A stretch of 64,000 bases of DNA from Melampsora larici-populina 98AG31 (taxonomy: Eukaryota; Basidiomycota; Pucciniomycetes; Pucciniales; Melampsoraceae). Of the stretch, positions 1-13,300 are shown in pieces (position 1 is the first letter of the stretch; each line of letters begins with the position of its first letter). Below the pieces are notes generated by a model. It saw only the letters and a list, made by a program, of their open reading frames with translations, was not told the origin of the DNA and did not search any database. The stretch lies in assembly GCF_000204055.1 (NCBI RefSeq), contig NW_006768768.1, forward strand, positions 1,180,071 to 1,244,070, given 5' to 3'. Both the position numbers and the translations under genes were made by a program.

Positions 1-425
1 CTTCTGGTTAACTTATTACTGATTCACTCAAGGGCAGTCCCTGTGTATGACGGATTGAGCGTTGAGACAACAGAGCCTGTTGCAAATCAGGCCTAGAAAG
101 TGACATGTCAATGTAAAAGCCATTTGACGTCTCAGTCTTAGCTTTGACACCCTTTGACCTGTCATGTGTGATAAATTTTAGTCCTTGATTATGTGAGAAA
201 GTGAATTTCAATAGTGCATGTCAAAAAATTACTCAATACAAAAAGGCATTATAAGGCATTCTGCCCGGCCATGTTGTTATGCTTACCTGGGCATCTCAGC
301 CTATTTCAGCACAGTCCATGGCTTTTTTGGTAAGCCCTTGCAAGAAATTGGGTAATGTGATATATATAGAGGTTATCAAACACCAAAGATCATCCTCCTC
401 GAGGCATTTTATGGGGCTTTAAATC
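1..425. other. AT-rich stretch, no gene seen
   Basis: No reading frame here looks like protein. The part from about 300 to 425 has weak similarity to the satellite unit that follows, so the array may extend further left in very decayed form. Confidence 0.4.
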
Positions 426-1320
426 AAATAGGGTCTGATTGAAGCCATCTTACACTGGTCAGTGGACACGTAGTAAGTCATGTAGCATATAAGGATAACT
501 TTTTAATTTTTGGAGCAATCACAAAAGTTGAAATTGGGTCATAGTTGTGAATACTATTGCTCTGATATTCATGCCACTCAGCACTAAAAAAAACATCATG
601 TAAACCACTGATGGCCTGATGAGTGGTGACAAATTACTATTTGATAATTTTGTGCAAACACGTGCTACAAGTGATAATTTTTCAGTTTTGAAGAAACCCC
701 AACAGTTGAACTTGTGTGATATTCTTACAGCTGTGTTATTTGATAAAAATAATCCTGGGAAGTCAACTCAAGGTATTGTGGACCACTTATGGTGTTACGA
801 GTGGTCATATTGTCCTATTTGATAATTTTTCGGCAACACATCCCACAATTAAAAAAATTTCAGTTTTGCAGTTAACCCAAAAGTTGAACTTGGAGAACAT
901 TATTGGAGTATGTGGCTTTTAGATTTATAACAGTTATTAGTCAAATCAAGGGTGTATACACCACTTATGGCCCATTCAGTTGGCCCGCGGAACCCAAATT
1001 GACATGTTTGCGGAAACACATAGCACAATCAAAACTTTTGCAGTTGTGCTTCAAATCAAAAAGTTGAACTTGAGAAAAATATTTGAATATATTGCAATTT
1101 ATATTTTACCCACTAGGTAGTCAACAGACCCTCACATGGACTACTTATGCGCTTATTAGTGAAATTTTGCGTGGTTTTGGGGAAGACGGTCTATAAGGAA
1201 AACTTTTTTGTTTTTTGAGATAAACCAAAAAAAAAAAGTACCTTCTTTATTTCACTTGAAACTATTAAAAAAACCAAAAATCTCAATTTTTTTTTTTTTT
1301 GGTCACTTCACCCAAAATCT
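426..1320. repeat. Degenerate ~178-bp tandem satellite, about five units
   Basis: The landmark ACCACTKATGG occurs at about 604, 782 and 960, and in changed form at 1140. A second landmark, AGTTGAA, follows the same phase at 526, 704, 882 and 1062. The intervals are 178, 178 and 178-180 nt. Between landmarks the units share TTTGATAATTTT and GCACAAT-like blocks but differ at many positions. The unit is longer than a nucleosome core and close in length to many centromeric or subtelomeric satellites. Short ATG-led frames inside it are by-products of the repeat, not genes. Confidence 0.75.
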
Positions 1321-2772
1321 CACACATTTTCCTCAATAGCTCATATGTTTGCAATTATACCACACGGCATACGAACTTAAGTACTCAAGTAATAATATAA
1401 TATGACTGAATGTCTATCAGTCAAACACCTAATGTATTACAAATTAATAGTCCAACAGGTCATGCTGGTCAAAAAAAGGTTTCAGATATGAGATATGATA
1501 TACCATAGGTGCAGATATCACCATACATAGATGCAAATACTTATCTGCTCAAAGGTTTCAGTTCACATAACATAAAGACTCACTCCAGAATTAGTAACAC
1601 TGAGAAACACTTAGATGTGGCCACTTTCAACTACACTTTCAATAACAGCACTGCTTTGTTCTGCTTTATTTCAAACTAAGACCTCTACACCAGTTTATAC
1701 TTTGCATATCTTTAACTGCATCTCTTCAGTTATGTTATGAGATGCAGTTAAAGATATATCATTGTTTAAGTTTACCCACAAAACTTTTTTGGGTTATATT
1801 TGAGTAAATTATGTGGCTGTGGCTTCATGCTAATCCTGTGAAGTGGCATACTTGCAATCAGTCATCCTTTTTTGAGGTACTATGATTCACGCTGTACTTC
1901 AACCCGGACCATAATAAATATAAACATGGGAACCATGTATCTGGCCAGAATCATGGTTCTTCACCATATTATATAAGTATAGGTTTTCAATAGTCTACCC
2001 AAACGGCTTGATTGGAATCAGTATTGCCGTGTATCTGCCTTCTTTAACTCATAAAGCACAATCAAAAGATAGTTTAAGAATGATTTAAGAGTCAAAGAAA
2101 AAATCACACTTACAGAAATGATCAGACTAATTGATCTTGATTGGATAAAAATATCAAAGTAATTGATTTTTATTGGATATAAAATGGTTTTTTGAAGGTA
2201 CTTATAATATAAAATTCCATCATCAAGGAGCATTGGTGACCACTGGTATTGTACCACGAACTGTGTAAGTTCAGCAAACTTTACCCCTTAAGAAAATCTT
2301 ACGCTAATCTAACAATGAGTAGATATACAAAAACTTTGTAGAAAAATGTCTACCAACAAGACCGTGTTGAAGCTATAGTATAGAAACAGTGTCTACGTAA
2401 ATCAAATTGAAGGCAGGTCATTATATTATTGTATTGTCTTCAGAGTCTTGTACATTTGATCCTAAGGCTTCAATGCTCTTTGATCATCATTGGAGACCAG
2501 ATTTGTAAATAATGCAAAATCACAATCGATTAGTAAGAATTATATCAGTAAATGTAGCAAACGAGTTACTTACATATACACATTCATCACTAATCGAGAA
2601 AATGTTCCAAACCATTGAACCTGTGATATTTCCATATGCTTATATGCTTTTGTTTTGGTTTTAAACGCTATATATGTTGATCGATCATAACTGGACATAC
2701 TGTGTAAAGTTTGTGACTTAGGTTTTGGATGAGTACAGTGCTCTGTATGTAAGTTAAGATGTACACGTCACC
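1321..2772. other. AT-rich intergenic DNA, no gene recognised
   Basis: Both strands are full of stops. There is a short inverted repeat near 1720-1755 (GATGCAGTTAAAGATAT and its near complement). Nothing else supports a gene or a known mobile element. Confidence 0.4.
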
Positions 2773-2834
2773 CTCTGCGCAGATGGATCTGGCAGATGAA
2801 TCAATCTCCCTTCACCAGATCCATCTGCGCAGAG
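2773..2834. repeat. 20-bp perfect inverted repeat
   Basis: The left arm 2773-2792 (CTCTGCGCAGATGGATCTGG) and right arm 2815-2834 are exact reverse complements around a 22-nt loop. The core AGATGGATCT belongs to the CAGATGNATCTG palindrome family seen again at 2939-2950, 5341-5451 and 17945-18315. It lies about 220 bp upstream of the start codon of the gene at 3056, so it could be a regulatory site or a mobile-element footprint. Confidence 0.8.
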
Positions 2835-3046
2835 TTTTCCACCTTTTGAATTGACCATTCTGGTGATTTCCTATTCTCTTATTTGTCTTTCTTTGTTAGT
2901 TCCACTTTGTACGTTCATCACTATCAATCTCCCTTCACCAGATACATCTGCGCAGAGGTTTGCACCTTTCGCATTGACCATTCCGGTTATTTCCTTTTCT
3001 CTTATCTGTTTTTCCTTGCTAGTTCAACTTCGTACGTTCATCGCTA
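2801..3046 (+). repeat. 123-bp tandem duplication directly upstream of a gene
   Basis: Copy A (2801-2923) and copy B (2924-3046) both start TCAATCTCCCTTCACCAGAT and end near TACGTTCATC. They share ATCTGCGCAGAG, a pyrimidine-rich middle and TACGTTCATC, with roughly one in eight positions changed. Copy B ends 9 nt before the ATG at 3056, so the duplication spans the likely core promoter and 5' untranslated region. Confidence 0.8.
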
Positions 3047-3055
3047 GCATCCTCC

Positions 3056-5203
3056 ATGCCCATCAATACACGTAGCCGTAAAACAACCCCACCTGGAGCA
3101 GTCAACCTCCGCAAACTCAAACGGCGTAAGCAGTCGGAAGCTGAAAGAGATGAAGCTGAATCTCAACGTCGTAGGGATCTAGAGACTCAAACTTCAAATC
3201 AAACTCAATCCAACACCCATTCATCGAATCAGCCTCACAATCAGTCTCAATCTCAACAGTCACCATCTGATGCGCTTGAATTAGAAGAAATTGATGTCCA
3301 CAACTATGGACATCAGAAGAAATTCTGGCCGTTGCAAAGAATTGAGGAGAAACTGAAGGCACAGACCACTGATAATAAGTCTCGACCTCCTCCCCTCATC
3401 CTGGCTGAAGCAAAGGCAATTCATGAAGCTTTTCAACACTCGCTTCACATGCTCGCAATGATTGGCCAAGTTCACCTCACCACGTTGAAATTACATCTGT
3501 AAGTACAACATCATTTCTAACTTCTACAGCCATAGCTTCTTTATCATCTAAACTTTCGTATCTTTTGTATTGGCTATCTAGCGGTATTGTGGGTGGAACC
3601 CGGGCTACAAATGCATGGAATCGATTCCTAGCCTTTTCAAAGTTGGCTTACAAAAACCCTAGTAAGTCCGAGCTCACTTTAACACTCAAAGGTAATATGA
3701 TTGTTTGAAAGTAACTGATCATCACTGGTTTATTCTTTCCAGTGCCCCTGCGGGGAGCTCCTGACGCTGGTTCTGTTCTAACCACGCGAAACCAGGCCAA
3801 TCGTAAAGAATACGACAATTTGACCGACGACGAATATGCCATCTTCACTTCCCGAATCTTCCACGCCTTGGGAGGGTATCCGGACTATTCAGCAATCAGT
3901 GTGGAAGATCATGAGACTGCCGGAGACTGTGAAGTCCTGATCCCCGAGGTTCCCACGCTTTCACCGGAAGAGGAAGCGCTGTATCGTCCTATATACAACA
4001 AGCTGGTTGATTCGGCAAAGGTAGCCAAAGATCGTGCAAGATTCAAGAGTCCTTCACCCGAGAAAAAAGAAAGGCTCTCCCTTCGAGCGTTCAAGAAGAG
4101 AGTTCAACAGGTATGTGATAAACCACTCATTTGAAAACTCTCTTTCAATTATAGACCATTTATCCTCCATCTCTTTCATCTCTTTCCTCTTTCTGAGACT
4201 TTTCATCTTTCCTTATGATTTTTAATATTAAATGACACATCTGAAACTGACTCACTATGGCCTAAATCAAAATTTCTCTTAGCTTCACCATGATGCCGCT
4301 CTGGCCGACTTCGATTACTACGCAATCGGGTGTAGCAAGACCTTGGGGACCGGTTGGTGTCAAGAATTTACTTCTTTACCCGAAATCAGCACCTGGATGG
4401 ATGAGCGGATCAAATTTCAGACTATCTTTCCAATCTACTCCCAAGCCAGACCCAAAATCAAGGAAATTGAAGCAGCTGGCACGGCAAGCAACAATACCAT
4501 TACAAACAAATTTAGTCGTCCTCCAAATAAGTCGGACCGTGAAAGTACCGAGCTCACAAGTTTGTTGCTAGCACAGCTAAGTCAGTTAAACGAGATCAGA
4601 TCATACAACTCTCTAATTTTGACTTACACATCTCATTTCACTTTTTCAGAGGCACTTGGCGTTACTCTCCCTACTAGAGGTTTTCCACGAGGTCCAGATC
4701 TGCCAGCTTTGTTTGAAAAACACAAGGTCGATGTGAAATTTGTTCGCCATTCAGAATCAGCGATGTCTATCAGTGAGTTTATGCTAGGATTTGATGGCAT
4801 GAAAACCCTTGGTCGGAGACATTGGCTTCAAGATATAAAGGATATGAAATTTATGATGGTCAAGAAGGACTCACCTGTGACTGAGTCTTGGTCGGTTTTG
4901 GGAGGCGAAATTCAACAGGCCGCTGATGGTGGTAATGGAGTTGGACCTGGACCTGGTGGTGATGGTGGCGGAGTTGGAACGGGTGGTGGAGATGGTAATA
5001 CAGATGGAGCTGGTGGAGGACTCGGACCTGGTGTTGATGGTGAAGAAGCTACACCTGGTGGAGGAGTTGGACTCGGCAGTGATGGTGGCGGAGTGGGAAC
5101 TGGTGGAGGAGTTGAAACTGGTGGTAATGGTGGCGGAGTTGGAACTGGTGGAGATGGTAACGGCGGTGATGGTGAAACAGGTAATAATTGTGTTCATTTG
5201 TAG
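3056..5203 (+). CDS. Multi-exon protein of unknown function with glycine-rich C-terminus
   Basis: Exons are 3056-3498, 3582-3661, 3743-4110 and 4283-5203; junction phases agree and donors are GTAAGT or GTATGT. An optional 69-nt GTCAGT...TTTTCAG intron at 4581-4649 keeps the frame, giving about 580 or 603 residues. The start at 3056 gives a basic, Gln/Ser/Asn-rich N-terminus (residues 1-95). A folded-looking middle contains GGTRATNAWNRFLAFSK, LTDDEYAIFTSRIFHALGG and a YYAIGCSKTLGTGWC segment. The last ~95 residues are GGDG/GVGTGG-type repeats. The WNRF...K and DDEY...F spacing faintly recalls HMG-box-like helices, but I cannot name the family. The style fits lineage-expanded hypothetical genes of rust fungi (inference). 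Palindromic repeats flank it on both sides. Confidence 0.7.
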
Positions 5204-5340
5204 ATTCCTTTACATCGTTTCTTCTTTCTCCTAGTATCGTATTGCAATACAAGATAAACAGTAAATTACAATTGCAATCTAAATCATTTGTCATATTATT
5301 CCTCAAAAAAAGCTTTCTAGCTGAGTAGCGTCTGGGCATA

Positions 5341-5451
5341 TCAGACGTATCTGTTTGAGATATTCAGATACGTCTGAGTCACTGTATTAGATGAATCTAA
5401 CTACATACTCAAACATTTACCAGATGGATCTGAGCAAACCAGATGCATCTT
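5341..5451. repeat. Cluster of CAGATGNATCTG-like palindromes downstream of the gene
   Basis: TCAGACGTATCTG (5341-5353) and its exact reverse complement (5365-5377) form a 13-bp inverted repeat. TTAGATGAATCTAA (5387-5400), CAGATGGATCTG (5421-5432) and CCAGATGCATCTT (5439-5451) follow within 75 bp. This is the same motif family as at 2773-2950 and 17945-18315. Confidence 0.75.
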
Positions 5452-6430
5452 CAATTGATTTTCATTTTCACTTCAGATTTAACAAATTTAATTACTTTTG
5501 GCATCATCATAGACAATGTAACGCCCAAGAATGAGTCATGACCAAGACCTCAAAACAAACAAAGAATACGTCAAACTGACCAAACTAGAGATCAATGTGA
5601 CTTGTCAGATCTTTCATCGAATTAGATCACAGGTTCTTTCTCTCTCTATGCTTCTCAAGGACTGTTTCAGTTGAACTTGAAGTAAAAGTGTTATACAAAT
5701 CAAACATGCATAGATTTCTGGCGATTACTTATCTCATCTCACTTATCTCATCGACATGGATGAAATAAGTCGATGTCTGTCAATAAACGGGTTCTTTTCC
5801 TTCCTGTTCTTTCCAAGGACTGTTTCCGGTTGTTTACGTTGAATTTTGAATTGAAAACACATATAATATTATGGCAGGTCTCTCATCTCACTTAGAACAC
5901 TCGTCTTAAGCTATTGAGTTTAAACAAGCTTTGAACAATCTTCTTTGGCTTTTGTTTCGAAGTTGATGCCGTCTATTGGACCTCGTGGATCGGGATCACC
6001 TAGACTTCTGAGTCTTTGCTGTGGTCTTCTACTTAGTTTTTGTGAATTATATACTGATCTCTAATGATCAGTTCTTTGTTTTGTAATTCATTTGAAGTTC
6101 TTATAAACATCAACGCTCATCAATGTCGGTCTTTTCATTTGAACCTTTCCAAGTATCACATTCATTCTGCTTGTATACTTGAGTACTTCTAAGCGAGATC
6201 TATCTTATGTATTTGAGCTGAAATACAAATTTACAATAAAAAATCGTTCACCAAAGACCTATTCCTGCAAATTGTATCAACTTACAAGTAGTTGATCATC
6301 CGAGACGTCCGAGAAGGAAATGGCTGAGTCAGCAAAACATATTGAGTCCAAGCAAATAGCACCAGAGAGATTTGATGAGAGGCGAGGCAAGTATGGATTG
6401 TGTGTTGTGATTGCCAGATGACCCTGGGAC
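5452..6430. other. Intergenic DNA up to the retrotransposon, no gene recognised
   Basis: No frame on either strand looks like protein. A 61-codon minus frame near 6277-6462 crosses into the LTR and is chance. The last five bases (6426-6430, GGGAC) are the left target-site copy of the LTR element. Confidence 0.4.
6426..6430. repeat. Target-site duplication GGGAC, left copy
   Basis: GGGAC abuts the left LTR, and the same five bases sit at 17848-17852 after the right LTR. Five-bp duplications are normal for Ty3 integrases. Confidence 0.9.
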
Positions 6431-7372
6431 TGTGAGGGTGGGTTACTCTTTTGAGTACTCAAGGCTCACTAATTGGGCAAGGTGGGTCTTATAATTCAAG
6501 TAATTATAATTATATTTCAAATATAAAAGTAGTTACACAGAATTATAAACAAAGGGAAGGGATGAGAAATGGAAGTTAATAAAATGATTATAAGGTGTGA
6601 AGGGTGGATCCTAGCCCTTCCTTTAATCTTCTAGTGACAGATTAAAGAGTGGGATGAAGTTCACTAGACTAGTTGATCTATGGTCACTAACCCTGGGTTG
6701 TTCTTATGGTCACCAACCTTGGGTTATTATATGGTCACCAACCTGGGTTGTTCTATGGTCACCAACCTTGGGTTGTTATATGGTCACCAACCTATTAGAG
6801 TTCTACTAAGGGGTAGTAGAGGATCCAGGGGAGAGTGAAGAGTATTACTTACTTTTAATCAAGGAACTGATTAAAGTAATGAAGATATCACTAGTCTTAT
6901 ATTTATAAGACTCTTGATGTTACTTCAGTAGAACTTTAATTGTTCTTAAAAGTAGTGTGTAATAAAAGCTTAGTGGGAAATCTCTGAAGGCTGAGAGAGG
7001 AGGAGTTTATATACTCTTCTCTCCAAACCTAACTGTGGTGATATTTGTTAATATCACTACTGTGGTTTAGGGCTTAAATGGTAATATTAATTATGGTTAT
7101 GATTAATGCTACATAATTACATATACATGTTATGTAATTATGTAGTATAAGCATTTTAACTCTTGACACTGAGTTATGAGGTGTAGTTAATGTTTTATTA
7201 CATATTACATATGATTTTACATTTACGTGTATATGTAGTTAGTGTTTATATGTGTTTTATTACATGTTACATGTGTTTTATAAGCTGTATGTACATGTAA
7301 TAAGTTTTGTAAGTTACAATCTATCTATTACAAGTTAGTTTTGGGTACATGTATATGTACTCAGGGCTGACA
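6431..7372 (-). repeat. 3' LTR (element sense) of the chromovirus
   Basis: 942 bp. On the minus strand it runs TGTCAGCCC...CCTCACA, so it has TG...CA ends. It carries the same TATA (7006-7015), the same short tandem repeats (6679-6796) and the same GTAAGT donor as the 5' LTR. Confidence 0.95.
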
Positions 7373-7390
7373 TTCCCCACCCTCAAAGGA
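7373..7390 (-). promoter_or_regulatory. Polypurine tract of the chromovirus
   Basis: In element sense the sequence just before the 3' LTR is GAGGGTGGGGAA followed by TGTCAGCCC. It is the expected primer site for plus-strand DNA synthesis and lies a few bases past the polyprotein stop at 7396. Confidence 0.75.
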
Positions 7391-7395
7391 GGTCA

Positions 7396-10300
7396 TTACT
7401 TCTTTTCAGAAGGTTTATGAGCTCTTCTTTGGGCTCTGAACTCTCGCAAGGTTGTTCTGTTATTAGGGACTTTGTCTGCTGCTAGCCATTCATCTTCGTC
7501 TGCACTCCTATTCTTGTATCTCACAAGATAGAGTGTAGTAGATTTACCGTTAACTTGTGTATCTCTTTGTTTTATTATATGTGAAAAAATCTTTTCTCCG
7601 TCAGTTTCAAACCTGATAGGAGTTTTCTTGGGTATTTCCCTGTCAGGAAATTTGCTCTTGTCAGAAGCGTGAAACTTCTTTATTAATGAGATTGGAAATA
7701 CTGGATGCTTTCTCCCAAATTCCTCTGTCAATGCTACTTCTACTGCATTGCTTCCATGGAATTTTAGTATTACAAATGGTCCAACAAATTGGTCTTGAAG
7801 TTTCTTAGGTCCTTGAAGATTAGTAAAGTTTGTAGTAGAGAGTAGAACTTGTTCACCTACTACAAATTTAGGTTCTTTATGAGTTTTATTCCATCTTTCT
7901 TGATTATAAGTCACAGAATCTTCAATACATTGAGCTGCTCGAGCTCTTGCTTTACCAAGCATATCGAAGAAACTTAAAGAAGTTGGATGAAATTCAACAT
8001 TTTTATTCTTAATTTGGTCCTTTGGTAATCTAGGACAATAGCCTCTTTCTACTTCAAAAGGTTTCTTTCCTGTTGTGCTGTGTATGCTGCTATTATATGC
8101 TAACTCTAGGGCTGGTAGTAATGTATGCCAGTCATGTGTGTGTCCGTCCTTATCTGTGTAACAGAGTCCTTCAGTACAATACCTCCTGATGATCTCAGTT
8201 AAGGTACTGATATTTCTTTCACTGAGACCGTCAGTCTGTGGATGGTACGCAGTGGAAAGGGCTAATGTTGTTCCAATAAGTGCATGTAGACTCTTCCAAA
8301 ATTCAGAAGTAAATTTTGGATCTCTGTCACTGATGATTATTCGTGGTAATCCTACATCACTTATTATTCTTTCCCAGAATAGTAATGCAATGTCCATTGC
8401 TGTTGCTTCTTTGTAGCATGGCAAGAACCTTGTTCTTTTTGAAAATCTGTCCACAATGACTAGTACACAGTTGTAATTGTTAATTAATGATGGTGGAAGA
8501 CCAGTAACAAAATCCATGTTAATGACTTCCCAAGCATAAGTTGGTTCTTCTATTCTTTGAAGTAAACCAAATCTTTTTCCTGTGGCTTTATTTGCTTTTT
8601 GGCATCTTTCACAAGTCTTTACGTATTCTTCAACATCTTGTCTCCAATTTGGCCACCAGGCTGTGCTTTTTATTCTATCTACCGTCCGGTCTTCCGACAG
8701 ATGTCCTGACATAAATTCATCATGGCATACATGTAATGTTTGTTGAATATGTTCAGTAGTCATTATTACTAACACCGCAGTATGTTTTTCTCTAAAATAT
8801 AGTAGGTCAGACTCAAGTGAAATTTTTCCTTGAGTTAGTCCATCTTTCCAAGGTTGTTCAAGTGTACTTGATAGGCTCAGATTAGTATTCTGTGCAGATA
8901 ATATTCTGGTAAGTTTAGCTGTGTTACTATTCTTTTCATAACTAGCTTTTACTTCATCAAAAAATTCTTCAGACAATTCACATAAACTGATTCCCATCAC
9001 CGGAATGTCTCTTTCCATTTCTTCAGGTTCCCACGCTGGATTACTGGAATCATTTGGTAATGCCATTCTACTAAGTCCATCAGCATTGTTGTGGAATTTT
9101 CCTGGTCTATGAGTAATTGTCATAAATGGTTTATACTCTTGTATTGCCATCATCCACCTTAGCATGTGTCTGCTTGGAGATTTGAGATTTGTCAGTGACC
9201 TTACTCCAGTACAGTCTGTTATGACTTCAAAGTAGCTACCATCAAGGTAGTAGTGTAATTTTTCTAATGCCCAGACTAGTGCTAAGGCTTCTAGCTGGGG
9301 CGAAGAATATCTACTTTCAGTATCAGTCAATTTTCTAGATATAAAGACAATTGGACCTTCTTTTGGTTTCCCATCAATTATCTGTGTTTGATGGAGTGCT
9401 GCTCCTAAACCTTCAATTGATGCATCAACGTAAAGTTTAAAAGGTTTCTCAAAGTCCGGATGAAACAAAATTGGTGCGGTTGTAAGTATTTGTTTTATTT
9501 TATTCACTGCATCAATTCTTTCCTTTGTCATTTCAAAGACTACACCTTTAGCATAAAGTCTGTAAAGGCTACGAGTAATAATTCCAAAGTTTGGAATGTG
9601 AGCTCTGTAGTAGCTTGTAAATCCCAAGAAGGAACTCAATTCTTGTTTATCCTTTGGGCAAGGTTTATGTAGTACTGCTGCTACAGAGTTTTGGTCTACT
9701 GCTACCCATAATCCTGATACTCGATGACCTAGGGCTTTACATTCTTCAAAACCAAAGTGACATTTCTTTAAAGATATTGTCATACCCATGGCTTTGGCTC
9801 TTAATAATACTATTTCCATTGATACCATATGTTCTTCCCAGGTTGTATGAAAAAGAATAAGGTCATCAATGTAAACTTTAAGCCATCCTTCTCGTAGCTC
9901 CTTTGAAAACTCTGTGTCCATCATTCTTTGAAAGAAAGCTGGAGCATTTTTTATTCCAAAAGGCATTCTAATATATTCAAATATTCCCAAATGACATATA
10001 ATTCTAAGGAATTTTCTGCTACATATTTCTACTATGTTCTGATGAAAACCCTTCATTATATCCATTAGTGTAATATGCCTTGCTCTAAACAAGTTTGTCA
10101 AAGATTGATCTATCCTAGGTAGCGGGTACCTATCAGGCTTTGTATATTGATTAAGAGCTCGAAAATCTCCACAAAGTCTAGACTTATCATTGTGCCATGC
10201 TATTAGCACAGGTGAAGTTACGTCAACTTCTTCATCACTACCTACTTTCCGGATTACACCCATACTAAGTAGTTCTTCAATATGTTTTTCTATTTCTTTC

Positions 10301-13300
10301 CTACTTCTTGGGCTAGCTGGATATGCTCCTTTCCTTAATATAGGAGGGTAAGGTTTATCAATTGTGAGTTCTATTTTCACCGGATGGTCTTTAATGACTC
10401 CAAGAGGTTGCTCTCCTAACCCAAACTGATCTTTGTATTTAATCACCATTTTGATTATATCTTCTTTTTGAGTATGGGTAAGATTGGGTCCAAATTGTGC
10501 TTCTAGTATCTTATCTCGAATTTCTTTTGTGTCTACATTTGTTGGAGATTCTATTGTAATGTCCGGTTTAATTGATAAAATTTCTTTATGTTGCATTAAA
10601 GCAAACTTAATACTTTTGTTATTATTTCCAATAGTAAAATATCTTTCTTTACTATGAAATATATCAAATCCATATTGGCTTAAGTTTTCCGCACCTAATA
10701 TGAAATATTTGTTGTTTGCATTTTCCATTACTACAAATTCAGCATTTATTCTAATTGATTGTTTAACATGTGGGAATATCACAGGTAAACTGATTACTCC
10801 TAAAGCATGAAGCTTACTACCAACTCCAGAGAACTTCACATGACTACTGGGCATGATTCTTTCCTGCCAGTCTGGTACAATTTCAGATAAAAAATGTTTT
10901 CCAACAATTGAGCATGATGCTCCACTGTCCAGCAGTATTGGTACTTTGCAATTGTTTACCAATGCTCGGGCCATTGCATGATGTCCCAAAGTATGTGCCA
11001 TTCCGTCTGCTGGTTTAGATTTTAGTAATCTTGCATCAATTGTATTTCCCATCTGCATGTCATCTTGCCATGAGTGAGGTACGTCTGCTTCTGCTTGAAG
11101 TATATTGATGTCTTTCTCATTTTCCTCATGAGTACCAATCATGCAGACATTCTGTTGATGTTGCTTTGGATGGTCTTCTTTTTCGCTGTCTGAACTTGAA
11201 TCTCCTGAAAGTTGTCCTCCTTGAAAGTCAAACTCGTCATTCATATTATCACTTTCTTCAGTGTCTTCTTCAATCACATTTATTCTTTTATCTTTACATC
11301 CTCTCCATTGATGTTTTGGATCCTTACTTCCACAGTTTGGGCATGCTCTGGAAGGTTTCCTGTCTGATGTACTTGGTTGGACTCTTGTACTAGAGGGACC
11401 TTGCATTTTATCCTCCTTAAAGGTGGCTTTATTTTCAACAAAGGGTCTTCTTGGTCTGTTCATGTATCTTTTCTTAGTTATGATGGTTGTATTTTCAAAA
11501 ATATCTTTAAACACCATCAGAAACATATCCCACTCATATGGTGTAGATAGCTGGCTTTTGATGGCATTTCTAGCATCACCATCAACTTTGTTCAGGATTT
11601 TATTTACTATTCTGTCTTCAGAAGAATCCGGATCAAAAGCTGAAATTCTCTTCTTTTGTTTCAAAGACCAAGCTGTGGGATCTGAGTGTATATTAGCATC
11701 AAATTTGTCTTTCATAAATAAATCTTCCATGTTATTTTTCCAAACGTTGTTACCAAATCTCTTGTGAATTTCGTCTTTCCACTCATTCCACGTCATTGAG
11801 CCTTTAGTTTTACGTTTGTCCATGTACCACTGTCCTGCTGTGCCAGTAAAAGCTGTTGCTAAATGGCTTACAATAACAAGAGGGTCCATTTTCAGGGTAA
11901 TGATCAAATCATCGCACCAATCAATATAATCATTATGATTATATTCACCATCTCCACTAAATTTTTTCCAATCTTTGCCAGTTGGCCAAAGTTTAGTCAA
12001 AGCTTTAGTCACATTATCTTCTCTAACAGATTCTGCCATACCTGTCTGGGCAGTATCTTCTCTCATGAATGATCTTTCACGAGGTGGAAGTGTTGCTTCT
12101 CTTACAATTGTTCTTTCGTGAATTGATGGGCTCTGAAACTCTCTATGTGTTGGTACAGGTTCAACATAGCTGACAGTCCTTTCTCTTGGTTCTGTTGTGG
12201 TTTGTCTAAATCTAGCTTCTCCTCTAAGTGATGGATCAACTCGTGGATTGTCTTCAAAGGGCGTATTTGAATGTCCATAGGTTACTCTTGGGCTTGTTTG
12301 GTTCATTGGCATAGTACTATTATTTACTATATCAGGTTTTAGCTCCTGAATAATTGACATTCTTGCTGTATTGGCATTGTCATCCATTTGTGTCAGCTGT
12401 TGTTGTATTTCAACATTCTTTTCTAATATCTTATTATTTATCACGACTTGTTGCTTCATCATTTGATCTGTAAAAGACTTAATTTGTATTTCTTGTTGTC
12501 TTAATAATTCTTTTGCTAATTTTTCATGGTTGTCTTTTATGGTTTCTTGTAATGCATGGTAAGATTGCATCATACTACTCTCGAATTGTTGTTGTTGTTC
12601 ATTCAAATTTTCACGAATTTCTGTTACATTTCTTTCTTTTTTTATTTCACCAATGGAGGAAGTGACTTGAATTTCATGTTTTTCAAATCTATTAAGTAAT
12701 TCCTCAATCTTGTTATACGGGTCCTTGATTGGTAGTTTAAGTTGTTTATCTAACTTGATATCCAATTGTTTGGTTACTTTTTTTATTTCTCCAAGATCAC
12801 TTACTATGACATCACTTGTTTCTCTGATTTGTTCTTTATCTTGATTTCTTTCTTGAGACATTTTATTTATTGTCTCGTTGAAATTTTTGTCAATACTGTT
12901 AAGTCTTGAAGTTATTCTTTTCTCAGTTTCAGAAATACGTGAAGCAATCTGATTAGCCAAGTGAGTTATTTGTTTAACTATGTTTTGTTCAGAAGGTTTC
13001 AATATTGGGTCTTCAAATCTCTGGTTCAATGTCTCCCGAATCTGCAGTACTAGGGCTTGTGTTTTATTCAAACTATACATTGGAGTTACTTCTGATTCTT
13101 GAATCTCAGTTTCTCCTTGATTGACTTTCTCACTAGTATTTGATGTTGATCCACTTACTTCTTTACTTTCAGATACAATGACTTCTTTTTGTTTACCTTT
13201 CTCTTTGGATGTGATTTCTTTTTGAAATTCATGTTTTTCTTCTTTGATTTCAACAATTTGCACTTTTAATTCTTCCAACTTACTGCAGATATCTTTGTAT

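Noticed and set aside
4871..5339. Ser/Thr- and His-rich minus-strand proteins
   Set aside because: Antisense translation of the glycine-rich repeat in the gene at 3056-5203.
9460..12072. Plus-strand frames of 60-115 codons
   Set aside because: They lie antisense to the polyprotein and have no motif of their own.
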